Shown one piece after another: positions 51,236 through 59,860 of a DNA stretch of 64,000 bases. This DNA comes from Alistipes sp. GTDB taxonomy: Bacteria > Bacteroidota > Bacteroidia > Bacteroidales > Rikenellaceae. The DNA is taken from the NCBI GenBank assembly GCA_017555105.1, contig JAFZHB010000005.1:1-64000 (forward strand), written 5' to 3'. Numbering within the stretch: position 1 is the first letter of the stretch; each line of letters opens with the position of its first letter. Made by a program: the position numbers and the translations under genes. The notes under the pieces are model-generated. The model was not told the origin of the DNA, did no database searches, and worked only from the letters and a program-made list of their open reading frames with translations.

Positions 51236-51994
51236 ATGGAGAATAAGGAGATTACAACCATCAAATACTGGGTGCAACGAATCTTCTCGCTGCAGAGCCT
51301 CGGTTTCTTCGTGGCGCTCGGCTCGCTCTTGATCGGAGCGCACCAATTGTGGCTGACCAAAGAGGGTACGATCGCGGTCTGCTGGGAGGGGGAGGAGCTT
51401 CTGAGCGAAGCTGTTCTACGCACCTATGTCTACTCCTGCAACGAATCGCTCGTGCCGATGAGCCCGCTGTTGGCAAAGGTCGAAAACCACGCCCCGCACG
51501 CGGTGCGCGACCTGAGTGTTCGCTACACGGTCGACCTGCGCGGATTAAACGGCATCTACCACTCCGACTACAAGTGGCAGAGCACAATGCAGGGGACGGA
51601 ACTGCGCAACGAGGATCGTTCACTGCCGGCTCATGAAGAGTTGATGGCGCCGATTGAAATGGTTGAGCTGCAAAAGGTTATGGGAAGATGTATGCTCTCC
51701 ATGCGCCTTTCGTACAACGGCTTGGAAGAGCCCTTCACCTACCAACATAACTTCTACATCAAGCAGCTCGGAAAACGCAAATTCCGCGAGCGTGCGATCA
51801 ACGATTTTCTGGCCCAAAAGGAGTATGCTGAAGGGTGTTCTCTCTACCTCTACGACGGCTTCAACGGCTTTGTCCGCATCGATGTGAAGGAGCTGTTCGC
51901 AGAGGGTGCAGAGCGCCTACTTGAGAGCAAAGAGGATCCCTTCAACGAAGAGCATCTGCCTCAACCGCCCGAGTTGGGCGTGCTGCTCAATTAG
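51236..51994 (+). CDS. Hypothetical single-pass membrane protein
   Basis: Not recognised. The ATG at 51236 gives 252 residues. A short basic N-terminus precedes one membrane helix (SLGFFVALGSLLIGAHQLWL) near residues 20-39. The rest is a soluble domain with alternating strands (VAVCWEG-type, VRDLSVRYTVDLRGLNGIYH). A soluble, probably periplasmic domain is likely. The family cannot be named. The promoter predicts a leaderless transcript. A hairpin at 52021-52054 may end the unit ahead of mrp. Confidence 0.65.
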   Translation: MENKEITTIKYWVQRIFSLQSLGFFVALGSLLIGAHQLWLTKEGTIAVCWEGEELLSEAVLRTYVYSCNESLVPMSPLLAKVENHAPHAVRDLSVRYTVDLRGLNGIYHSDYKWQSTMQGTELRNEDRSLPAHEELMAPIEMVELQKVMGRCMLSMRLSYNGLEEPFTYQHNFYIKQLGKRKFRERAINDFLAQKEYAEGCSLYLYDGFNGFVRIDVKELFAEGAERLLESKEDPFNEEHLPQPPELGVLLN

Positions 51995-52020
51995 CCAAAG
52001 GCTCAAAAGTGTATAAAAAT

Positions 52021-52060
52021 AGAGATTGCTGATCGGTTTTTGACGACAATCTCTTATTTT
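52021..52060 (+). terminator. Weak terminator before mrp
   Basis: AGAGATTG (52021-52028) pairs with CAATCTCT (52047-52054), with an 18-base loop, followed by TATTTTATAT. The stem is short and AT-rich. Confidence 0.5.
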
Positions 52061-52087
52061 ATATATGTAATATATCTATTTTTTCGC

Positions 52088-52095
52088 TATCTTTG
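52088..52095 (+). promoter_or_regulatory. -7 box of mrp
   Basis: TATCTTTG at 52088-52095, 25 bases before the ATG at 52121. No clear -33 box. Confidence 0.5.
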
Positions 52096-52120
52096 TAGGT
52101 TGTAAATAGTCAGACACTCT

Positions 52121-53173
52121 ATGCAGACAACCATTGAAAAACTCTTGGGGTCGATTATCCACCCCGAGCTGGAGCAGGATCTCGTTTCGGGCGGCCTTGT
52201 GGAGCATATTGCCGCCTCGGAGGCTGCCATCACCATAACGCTGCGTTTTCCGAAGACGCGCGACCCCTTTGCTGTAAAGATCAAGAATCAGGCCGAGCAA
52301 CTCCTGCAGGAGCATTTTCCTGCCGCCAAGGTGTTGGTGATGGTCAAGGAGGGTGCCGCACAGAAGCGTCCCGAACCGAAGCAACATACCACCACGGGCG
52401 ACATCACGAAGGTGATCGCCGTAGCCTCGGGCAAGGGTGGGGTAGGCAAATCGACCGTCGCAGCCAACCTGGCCGTGGCGTTGAGTCTCTTGGGCTTCCG
52501 CGTGGGTCTGCTCGATGCCGATATCTATGGTCCGTCGCAGCCGAAGATGTTTGGCGTGGAGGGCTATCTCCCCGACGCCGAGCAGGTAGATGGAGTTGAT
52601 CTGATCGTACCGGCCGAGTCGATGGGGATCAAGATCATGTCGATCGGCTTCTTTATCCGCCCGACCGATGCGCTGTTGTGGCGCGGAGCAATGGCGGTGA
52701 ATGCCATGAAGCAGATGATCCATCAGACCAAGTGGGGCGCACTCGACTTCCTGATCTGCGACCTTCCGCCGGGCACGGGCGACATTCACCTCTCGATCAT
52801 CGGCGAGTTGAAGGTCGATGCCGCAGTGATTGTATCTACGCCGCAGCAGGTAGCTGTAGCCGATGTGGTGCGCGGTGTGGAGATGTTCCGCAACGAGAAG
52901 GTGATGATCCCTGTTGCTGGCGTGGTGGAGAACATGGCTTGGTTCACCCCCGAGGAGTTGCCCGAGAACCGTTACTACCTCTTTGGTAAGGGTGGTGCAC
53001 GCAAGGTAGCCGAGGAGTATGGCGTTCCATTCCTGGGTGAGATTCCGATCGTGCAGTCGATCATGGAGGGTGGCGATGCAGGCCAGCCCGCCTCGGCTAT
53101 CGATCCGCGTGTGGAGGAGTGGTACCGTTCGATTGCTGACAAACTGGTCGGAACAGTGATGAAAAACGGTTAA
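52121..53173 (+). CDS. Mrp/NBP35-family iron-sulfur cluster carrier ATPase
   Basis: P-loop ATPase that moves Fe-S clusters to target proteins. It has 350 residues. An N-terminal MIP18-like domain covers about 1-90 (GSIIHPELEQDLVSGGLVEH). IAVASGKGGVGKSTVAANLA is the deviant Walker A with Lys, LLDADIYGPSQPKMFGV is the next motif, and DFLICDLPPGTGDIHLSII contains Walker B. The C-terminal CxxC seen in many Mrp proteins is absent (VENMAWFTPEELPENRYYLF instead), a variation I recall from other Bacteroidota. The last gene before the candidate oriC gap. Confidence 0.93.
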   Translation: MQTTIEKLLGSIIHPELEQDLVSGGLVEHIAASEAAITITLRFPKTRDPFAVKIKNQAEQLLQEHFPAAKVLVMVKEGAAQKRPEPKQHTTTGDITKVIAVASGKGGVGKSTVAANLAVALSLLGFRVGLLDADIYGPSQPKMFGVEGYLPDAEQVDGVDLIVPAESMGIKIMSIGFFIRPTDALLWRGAMAVNAMKQMIHQTKWGALDFLICDLPPGTGDIHLSIIGELKVDAAVIVSTPQQVAVADVVRGVEMFRNEKVMIPVAGVVENMAWFTPEELPENRYYLFGKGGARKVAEEYGVPFLGEIPIVQSIMEGGDAGQPASAIDPRVEEWYRSIADKLVGTVMKNG

Positions 53174-53544
53174 TAAACCGTTGATAAGTGTGGAATAAAA
53201 TTTAACAGATTTTGCTTGCTTTTTTCGTGAAAGGTCGGCTTAATCGAAAAAGATGGAAATCCAAAAAAAGTTTTCATTTTCTATACCACCAATTATCAAA
53301 ACCGAAAGAGGCCCGAATGTGAAAAACAAAAGAGTGTTGAAGTGTTAATAACGGTTTTCAACTTTTGTTAATTATCCACTCAACCCATTTATTTATAACT
53401 ATTTATTACGATTTTTTATAAAGAGAAAAAATAAAATTTGTCGATTATTCCACCGCCACAAAAGTTGTGAACAGTGTGAACAGGCTTTATTTTATCTATT
53501 CTTTTTTATTTTATTAAAATATATTAAAAAAATTAAAAGAGCAT
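53174..53544. other. Candidate chromosomal replication origin (oriC)
   Basis: A 371-base gap with strongly raised AT content and no gene. It contains TTATCCACT (53372-53380), one base from the DnaA box TTATCCACA. TGTGGAATAA (53189-53198) and TTATTCCACC (53445-53454) are related to each other in opposite orientation, and TGTGAACAG occurs twice in tandem (53466-53474, 53475-53483). GTTAATAA occurs at 53169 and 53344. The last 60 bases are almost pure A/T, suitable as an unwinding element. Mrp lies upstream, nadA downstream, and mnmG (often near oriC) is 6 kb away. Confidence 0.5.
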
Positions 53545-54474
53545 ATGGTCGAAAACCTTCGTGAGCGCATCGAAACGCTCAAGCGCGAAAAGAACGCCGT
53601 AATCCTGGCTCACTACTACACGAATCCCGAAGTGCAGGCTGTCGCCGATTTCCTGGGTGACTCGCTTGCCTTGTCCGTCAAGGCTCAATCGGTCGATGCC
53701 GATGTGATCCTTTTCGCCGGCGTAAATTTCATGGCCGAGACCGCCAAGGTGCTCTGCCCCGATAAGCGTGTATTGATTCCCTGCCCCGAGGCGGGTTGCT
53801 CGCTGGCCGAGTCGTGCAATGCAGCGGAGTTTGCTGCCTTCAAGGCGCAATATCCCGATCATAAGGTGGTCTCCTATGTGAATACGACGGTAGGTGTGAA
53901 GGCACTGACCGATGTCTGCTGCACTTCGTCGAATGCGCTGGAGGTGGTGAAGTCCTTCCCGGAGGATCAGCCGCTGATCTTTGCTCCCGATCGTAACCTG
54001 GGCTCCTATATTAAAAAACTCACGGGGCGCACGAATATGGTGCTTTGGGATGGTGCCTGTCTGGTGCATGAGGCCTTCTCGTTGGAGGGGTTGCAGGCCC
54101 TGAAGAAGAGCCACCCGGAGGCTAAAGTGGTGGTACATCCCGAGTGTAAGGAGGCGTTGGTTCAGGAGGCAGATTTTGCAGGCTCCACGGCGGCTATCCT
54201 GGAGTATTGCGGCTCGTCGGAGGCGGATACCTTCATCGTGGTGACCGAGGCGGGTATTTTGGCCGAGATGGAGAAACGCTTCCCGGAGAAGAAGTTTATC
54301 CCTGCCCCCACCGTTGACCCGGCATGCCGTTGCAACGAGTGTAAGGATATGAAGCTCGTAACACTGGAAAACATCATCACGACGCTCGAAACCCTCTCAC
54401 CTGAGGTGGTGATCGACGAAGAGACGCGCAAGGCGGCCGAGCGCTCTATCTTGAACATGATTGCTATTCAGTAG
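53545..54474 (+). CDS. nadA: Quinolinate synthase A
   Basis: Condenses iminoaspartate with dihydroxyacetone phosphate to quinolinate in NAD synthesis. The 309 residues hold the [4Fe-4S] ligands: CPEAGCSLAESCN, CCTSSNALEVV, and DPACRCNECKDMKLVTLENI near the C-terminus. VILAHYYTNPEVQAVADFLG is the first domain signature, and FAPDRNLGSYIKK is another. NadB and nadC are not adjacent. The upstream AT-rich region may also contain its promoter, although no clear TAnnTTTG box was found. Confidence 0.97.
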   Translation: MVENLRERIETLKREKNAVILAHYYTNPEVQAVADFLGDSLALSVKAQSVDADVILFAGVNFMAETAKVLCPDKRVLIPCPEAGCSLAESCNAAEFAAFKAQYPDHKVVSYVNTTVGVKALTDVCCTSSNALEVVKSFPEDQPLIFAPDRNLGSYIKKLTGRTNMVLWDGACLVHEAFSLEGLQALKKSHPEAKVVVHPECKEALVQEADFAGSTAAILEYCGSSEADTFIVVTEAGILAEMEKRFPEKKFIPAPTVDPACRCNECKDMKLVTLENIITTLETLSPEVVIDEETRKAAERSILNMIAIQ

Positions 54475-54510
54475 CACATATATATAAATTGTAAAAAAAA
54501 TTAAACAGAT

Positions 54511-56682
54511 ATGAAGAAACTTCTTTTTACGCTCAGCGCAGCGCTTTTGAGCCTTACGGCGATGGCCGATGAGGGTATGTGGCTTTTGCCCTACCTGCAG
54601 AAGATGAATGCAACGGATCTTCAGGCCAAGGGGTGCAATCTCTCGCCCGAAGAGATCTACTCGATGAATAACTCCTCGCTCAAGGATGCCATCATCATCT
54701 TTGGTGGCGGTTGTACGGGTGAGATTGTATCGTCCGAGGGTCTGATTTTCACGAACCACCACTGCGGCTTTGGTGCTATCCAGTCGCTCTCGTCTGTGGA
54801 GCACGACTACCTCAAATATGGCTTCTGGGCGAAGAATAATCGCGAGGAGATCCCTGCTCCGGGTTTGAGAGTGCGTTTTATTCGTCAGATTATGGATGTA
54901 ACGGCCGATATCATTGGTAATATTCCCTCGATTGTTTCGCAGGAGGAGTATATGAAGATGGCTGGCGAGAACAAGGCGAAGTTGATCGAGAAGCTGGAGA
55001 AGGAGAACAAGGGTATGGATGTGATCATCCCGGGCTTCTTTGGCAACAACCAGTTCTTTGCCTTTGTGATCGAGACCTACACCGATGTACGCCTCGTGGG
55101 TACGCCTCCGCAGTCGATCGGTAAGTTTGGCGGTGAGACTGATAACTGGATGTGGCCGCGCCACACGGGTGATTTCTCTATTTTCCGTGTCTATGCCGAT
55201 AAGAACAACCGTCCGGCGGATTACTCGCCCGAGAATAAGCCTTATCGTGCCGAGAAATACCTCAAGGTGAATATTAAGGGGTATCAGGAGGGTGATTTTG
55301 CCATGGTGATGGGCTTCCCCGGCTCGACCGAGCGCTACATGACTTCGTATGAGATCGACTACATGTTGCAGGTGGATAATCCGCAGCGCATCTACATCCG
55401 AGGTGAGCGTCAGGCGATCTTGAAGGAGGAGATGGCTGCCAGCGATAAGATCCGTATTCAGTACGCTTCGAAATACGCCTCGTCGTCGAACTACTGGAAG
55501 AATTCGATTGGTATGTCGCAGGCAATCAAGAAACTCAATGTAAAGGGAAAAAAAGAGCTTCAGGAGGCATCCTTCCAGCAGTGGGCTGATCAGAATACAC
55601 TTCCCGAGGAGGGATACATGACGGCTCTGCCCAAAATTAAGGAGTACTACGAGAAATCGGCCGCTGCAGGTGCTGATGTGCAGTATATCAATGAGTCGAT
55701 GATGCGTGCCATCGAGTGGCTGCGTGTTGCAGGTGGTTATCCTGCCTTGAAGATGGGTTTGGAGCTCTCGCATTCGAAGGATCTGAAGAAAAAGAAGGTT
55801 GAGGGTGGCAAGCAGCGTGTAGAGGAGCAGCTCGCTCGTGCGCGTGCCATCTATAAGGATTACGATGAGGCTACCGATCGCCGCGTAGCGAAGCGCATGC
55901 TTACGATTGCACGCGAGAACATGAAGCAGCTTCCGTCGTTCTACGCCGAGGTGGTAGACACGCAGTTTGGTGGGGATGTTGAGAAGTATGTGGATTGGGT
56001 CTATGAGAACTCGATCTTCACCTCGCAGGAGCGCTATATGGCCTATGTGGAGCAGTTCGATGCTGCGCAGCAGTTCGATGATCCGGGTTTGGTGATGTAT
56101 AACTCGATCATGAAGCTTTATCGCAAGCTGCAGGGTGAGCGCGAGCGCTACACTTCGCTCTATGCGGAGGGTCATCGCAAATACATCGACGGTCTGATGA
56201 AACAGAACCCCGAGAAGGCGTGGTATCCGGATGCTAACTCAACGATTCGTGCCACCTATGGTAATATCCTGCCCTATAGCCCGGCTGACGGTATCCGCTA
56301 CAACTACTACACGACCTTAAAGGGTGTGATGGAGAAGGAGGATCCCACGAATCCGACCGAGTTTACGGTGCCGGAGAGACTCAAGGAACTCTATGCCCAG
56401 AAGGATTTTGGTCGCTATGCCAATGAGCAGGGTGAGCTGGTTACCTGCTTCCTCTCGAACCTCGACATCACGGGTGGTAACTCGGGTTCGCCGGTTCTGA
56501 ATGGCAATGGTGAGCTGATCGGTCTGGCCTTCGATGGCAACTGGGAGGCGATGTCGGGCGATGTAGCCTTTGAGCCTGAGTTGCAGCGTATGATCGCTGT
56601 CGATGCACGCTATGTGCTCTTTATCATCGATAAGTTTGCCGGTGCGCAGTGGCTCATCGACGAGATGGATATTGTAGAATAA
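54511..56682 (+). CDS. S46-family dipeptidyl-peptidase (DPP7-like)
   Basis: Periplasmic serine exopeptidase that releases dipeptides. It has 723 residues with a signal peptide ending near ALA-type AMA at 19. Catalytic His84 is in FTNHHCGFGAIQ, a conserved Asp is in RHTGDFSIFRVYAD, and the nucleophile Ser658 is in TGGNSGSPVL. Gly676 follows in LAFDGNWEAMSGD. The corresponding residue (Arg in DPP11, Gly in DPP7, from studies of Porphyromonas enzymes) suggests preference for hydrophobic rather than acidic residues. It lies between nadA and metG. Confidence 0.92.
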   Translation: MKKLLFTLSAALLSLTAMADEGMWLLPYLQKMNATDLQAKGCNLSPEEIYSMNNSSLKDAIIIFGGGCTGEIVSSEGLIFTNHHCGFGAIQSLSSVEHDYLKYGFWAKNNREEIPAPGLRVRFIRQIMDVTADIIGNIPSIVSQEEYMKMAGENKAKLIEKLEKENKGMDVIIPGFFGNNQFFAFVIETYTDVRLVGTPPQSIGKFGGETDNWMWPRHTGDFSIFRVYADKNNRPADYSPENKPYRAEKYLKVNIKGYQEGDFAMVMGFPGSTERYMTSYEIDYMLQVDNPQRIYIRGERQAILKEEMAASDKIRIQYASKYASSSNYWKNSIGMSQAIKKLNVKGKKELQEASFQQWADQNTLPEEGYMTALPKIKEYYEKSAAAGADVQYINESMMRAIEWLRVAGGYPALKMGLELSHSKDLKKKKVEGGKQRVEEQLARARAIYKDYDEATDRRVAKRMLTIARENMKQLPSFYAEVVDTQFGGDVEKYVDWVYENSIFTSQERYMAYVEQFDAAQQFDDPGLVMYNSIMKLYRKLQGERERYTSLYAEGHRKYIDGLMKQNPEKAWYPDANSTIRATYGNILPYSPADGIRYNYYTTLKGVMEKEDPTNPTEFTVPERLKELYAQKDFGRYANEQGELVTCFLSNLDITGGNSGSPVLNGNGELIGLAFDGNWEAMSGDVAFEPELQRMIAVDARYVLFIIDKFAGAQWLIDEMDIVE

Positions 56683-56705
56683 GTAATATAAACAAGAGAT
56701 AAACA

Positions 56706-58751
56706 ATGGAGAATAAGCAGTTCAAACGCTACCTGGTCACCTCGGCTCTTCCCTATGCCAACGGACCGGTCCATATTGGTCATTTGGCGGGTGTATATGT
56801 ACCGTCGGATATCTATACGCGCTACCTCAGACTGAAGGGTCACGATGTGATTTCGGTCTGTGGATCGGATGAGCACGGTGTGCCCATCACGATCAAGGCG
56901 CGCAAAGAGGGTGTAACGCCGCAGGATATTGTCGATCGTTACCATGCCCTGATCAAACGCTCTTTTGAGGGGCTTGGTATCGCCTTTGATATCTATTCGC
57001 GCACCTCGTCGCCTACCCACTCGGTAACGGCTTCTGACTTCTTCCGCAAGCTCTATGATGAGGGTAAGTTTATCGAGCAGACCTCCGAGCAGTATTACGA
57101 CGAGGAGGCCAAGACCTTCCTTGCCGACCGCTACATCGTAGGTACCTGCCCCAAGTGTGGTGCCGAGCGTGCCTATGGCGACCAGTGCGAGAAGTGTGGT
57201 TCTACCCTCTCGCCCGATGAGTTGATCGATCCGCACAGCGCTGTTTCGGGCTCGAAACCCGTCAAGAAGGAGACCAAGCACTGGTATCTGCCGCTCAATG
57301 AGTATGAGCAGATGCTGCGTGAGTGGATTCTGGAGGGTCACAAGGAGTGGAAATCGAATGTCTACGGACAGTGCAAGAGCTGGCTCGACGGTGGCCTGCA
57401 GCCGCGTGCCGTGAGCCGCGACCTGGATTGGGGTATTCCCGTTCCGGTGGAGGGTGCTGAGGGCAAGGTGCTCTATGTATGGTTCGATGCTCCGATTGGT
57501 TATATCTCGGCTACGAAGGACTTCACGCCCGAGTGGGAGAAGTATTGGAAGAGCGAAGATACGAAGCTCGTGCACTTCATCGGTAAGGATAATATCGTCT
57601 TCCACTGCATCGTATTCCCCTCGATGCTCAAGGCTCACGGCGACTATATCCTGCCCGAGAATGTACCCTCGAATGAGTTCCTGAACCTGGAGGGCGATAA
57701 GATCTCTACCTCGCGTAACTGGGCTGTCTGGTTGCACGAGTATCTCGAGGAGTTCCCCGGCAAGGAGGATGTGCTGCGCTATGTATTGTGTGCCAATGCC
57801 CCCGAGACGAAGGATAACGACTTCACCTGGAAGGATTTCCAGTCGCGTAACAACTCGGAGCTGGTAGCCATTCTGGGTAACTTTGTCAACCGTGCGCTGG
57901 TATTGACGCAGAAGTATTACAACGGCGAGGTTCCCGCATGTGGTGAGTTGAATGACTACGATCGTGAGACGATTGCCGAGCTGCAGGCTATCAAGGCGCA
58001 GCTGGAGCGCAACATTGAGAACTACCACTTCCGCGAGGCGCTGAAGGATGCTATGAACTTTGCCCGTATTGGTAATAAGTACCTGGCCGACACCGAGCCC
58101 TGGAAGGTGGTGAAAACCGATCCGGAGCGCGTGAAGACGATCCTGAATATCGCCCTGCAGATTACGGCCAACACGGCCATCGCTATTGAGCCCTTCATGC
58201 CCTTTACGGCTGCGAAGATGCTCACGATGCTCGCTACGGAGAAGTATGGTTGGGAGCAGCTCGGTTCGATGGAGCTCGTTCCGGCCGGCCACACGATCGG
58301 CAAGGCGGAGCTCTTGTTCGAGAAGATCGAGGACGATGTGATCCAGCGTCAGTTGGATAAGTTGCAGGCTACGAAGGAGGCTAATCTGGCTGCCGAGAAG
58401 GCTCAAAATGTTGAGGCTCAGAAAGATAATGTAACTTTCGATGAGTTCCAGAAGATGGATATCCGTGTTTCGACGATCCTCACGGCCGAGAAGGTAGCCA
58501 AGACCAAGAAACTCTTGAAACTGACTGTCGATACGGGTATTGATCAGCGTGAGATTGTTTCGGGTATTGCCGAGCACTTCTCCCCCGAGGAGCTCATTGG
58601 TCAGCAGGTATTGGTACTCGTTAACCTCGAGCCGCGCGAACTGAAAGGTACGCTCTCGCGAGGTATGATCCTCATGGCTGAGGATGCTACGGGTAAACTG
58701 CGCTTGCTGCAGCCGAACGAAAAGACTAACAACGGAGCAATTGTCGGATAA
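56706..58751 (+). CDS. metG: Methionyl-tRNA synthetase
   Basis: Charges tRNA-Met. The 681 residues include [14 protein letters not shown] with the HIGH-type ATP site at 23-26. A zinc knuckle has [19 protein letters not shown]. The KMSKS-equivalent is [12 protein letters not shown]. The C-terminal part after an [17 protein letters not shown] linker is an OB-fold tRNA-binding domain ([20 protein letters not shown]). This is the long form with the appended EMAP-like domain. The stop overlaps the ilvE start by one base (TAATG). Confidence 0.97.
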   Translation: MENKQFKRYLVTSALPYANGPVHIGHLAGVYVPSDIYTRYLRLKGHDVISVCGSDEHGVPITIKARKEGVTPQDIVDRYHALIKRSFEGLGIAFDIYSRTSSPTHSVTASDFFRKLYDEGKFIEQTSEQYYDEEAKTFLADRYIVGTCPKCGAERAYGDQCEKCGSTLSPDELIDPHSAVSGSKPVKKETKHWYLPLNEYEQMLREWILEGHKEWKSNVYGQCKSWLDGGLQPRAVSRDLDWGIPVPVEGAEGKVLYVWFDAPIGYISATKDFTPEWEKYWKSEDTKLVHFIGKDNIVFHCIVFPSMLKAHGDYILPENVPSNEFLNLEGDKISTSRNWAVWLHEYLEEFPGKEDVLRYVLCANAPETKDNDFTWKDFQSRNNSELVAILGNFVNRALVLTQKYYNGEVPACGELNDYDRETIAELQAIKAQLERNIENYHFREALKDAMNFARIGNKYLADTEPWKVVKTDPERVKTILNIALQITANTAIAIEPFMPFTAAKMLTMLATEKYGWEQLGSMELVPAGHTIGKAELLFEKIEDDVIQRQLDKLQATKEANLAAEKAQNVEAQKDNVTFDEFQKMDIRVSTILTAEKVAKTKKLLKLTVDTGIDQREIVSGIAEHFSPEELIGQQVLVLVNLEPRELKGTLSRGMILMAEDATGKLRLLQPNEKTNNGAIVG

Positions 58752-59776
58752 TGAATGAGTTAGCTGATTGGGAGTGGTCGGAGCTTCGCTTCGATTGCTA
58801 CAAGACAGACTATAATGTGCGTTACAGCTTCACCCCTGAAAAGGGGTGGAGCGCGATGCAGCTCTCCGAGGATGAGTATCTTCCCGTCCCCTTGGCGGCC
58901 GCTTGTTTGCACTATGGATCGTCGCTCTTCGAGGGGTTGAAGGCCTTTCGTGGCGTGGATGGTAAGGTGCGCATCTTCCGTTTGGAGGAGACGGTTAAGC
59001 GCCTGCAATCTTCGGCTGCGCGCCTCTGCCTTCCCGTGCCTACGCGCGAGATCATTGTAGAGGCTTGTATGGAGGTTGTGCGTCGCAACCTGCGCCACCT
59101 CCCTCCCTATGGTACGGGTGCAGCGATGTACCTCCGTCCGTTGGAGATTGGCACCTCGACGAGCTTCGGTGTGAAGCCCTCCGAGGAGGCGCTCTTTGTG
59201 GTCTTCTGTTCGCCGGTAGGTCCCTATTTCAAGGGTGGTATTCGCCCGATCGATGTGGCGATAGACCGTCAGCAGGATCGCGTGGCGGCGAATGGTACGG
59301 GTGATGTGAAGATTGGCGCAAACTACGCTGCCAGCCTCCTACCCTACCGCAATGCTCGTACTATGGGTTATTCGAGCGTCTTATTCCTCGATCCGAAGGA
59401 GCACCGCTACCTCGATGAGTGTGTTGCGGCCAACTTCTATGCAATTAAAAACAACACCTACATCACCCCCGATTCGACCACCATTCTCCCGTCGATTACC
59501 AATAAGACCCTGCGTCAGGTGGCACTCGATCTGGGTATGCGCGTTGAGGAGCGACCCATTCCCGTGGAGGAACTCTCCACCTTCGAGGAGTGTGGTTGCT
59601 GCGGTACGGGTGCTATTTTAGCCCCTATTCGTAAGATCTACGACATGCAGACCGAGGAGACCTATCGCTTTGGCGACGAGGTTGGTGCACAGAGTTTGAA
59701 ACTCTACAACCACCTTCTGAATATCCAATATGGATTGGTAGAGGATATTCACGGCTGGAATACGCTTGTGGAGTAG
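58751..59776 (+). CDS. ilvE: Branched-chain amino-acid aminotransferase
   Basis: PLP-dependent fold-type IV aminotransferase making valine, leucine and isoleucine. The 341-residue protein has LHYGSSLFEGLKAFRGVDGK at the N-terminal signature. LYLDECVAANFYAI-like RYLDECVAANFYAIKNNTYI holds the conserved part, and the PLP-binding Lys is in TGDVKIGANYAASLLPYRNA. ECGCCGTGAILAPIRKI is the cofactor-phosphate loop. The start codon overlaps metG by one base. A 36-base palindromic terminator (59795-59830) follows. Confidence 0.95.
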   Translation: MNELADWEWSELRFDCYKTDYNVRYSFTPEKGWSAMQLSEDEYLPVPLAAACLHYGSSLFEGLKAFRGVDGKVRIFRLEETVKRLQSSAARLCLPVPTREIIVEACMEVVRRNLRHLPPYGTGAAMYLRPLEIGTSTSFGVKPSEEALFVVFCSPVGPYFKGGIRPIDVAIDRQQDRVAANGTGDVKIGANYAASLLPYRNARTMGYSSVLFLDPKEHRYLDECVAANFYAIKNNTYITPDSTTILPSITNKTLRQVALDLGMRVEERPIPVEELSTFEECGCCGTGAILAPIRKIYDMQTEETYRFGDEVGAQSLKLYNHLLNIQYGLVEDIHGWNTLVE

Positions 59777-59794
59777 TTAATATTCTGTTGTAGA

Positions 59795-59830
59795 AAAAGA
59801 GGAGAGTTCCACGTGGAACTCTCCTCTTTT
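59795..59830. terminator. Bidirectional palindromic terminator between ilvE and mnmG
   Basis: A perfect 36-base palindrome with no spare loop: positions 59795-59812 are exactly complementary to 59813-59830, with A-tract and T-tract ends. It would fold on either strand, serving convergent ilvE and mnmG. Its centre is parS-like (see 59805-59820). Confidence 0.8.
59805..59820. other. parS-like palindrome 1
   Basis: AGTTCCACGTGGAACT is one base at each end from the ParB consensus TGTTNCACGTGNAACA. It lies inside the terminator palindrome. Confidence 0.45.
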
Positions 59831-59843
59831 GTTTTCTGGTTAA

Positions 59844-59859
59844 TGTTCCACGGGGAACA
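59844..59859. other. parS-like palindrome 2
   Basis: TGTTCCACGGGGAACA matches TGTTNCACGTGNAACA except for one central base (G instead of T). It lies 24 bases past the first site and ends 2 bases before the mnmG stop codon. Confidence 0.5.
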
Positions 59860-59860
59860 A

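Noticed and set aside
54397-58577. Long minus-strand open frames across the S46 peptidase and metG genes
   Set aside because: They lie opposite genes with all catalytic motifs, lack any family motif, and are Leu/Arg/Ile-rich as expected from antisense of this codon use.
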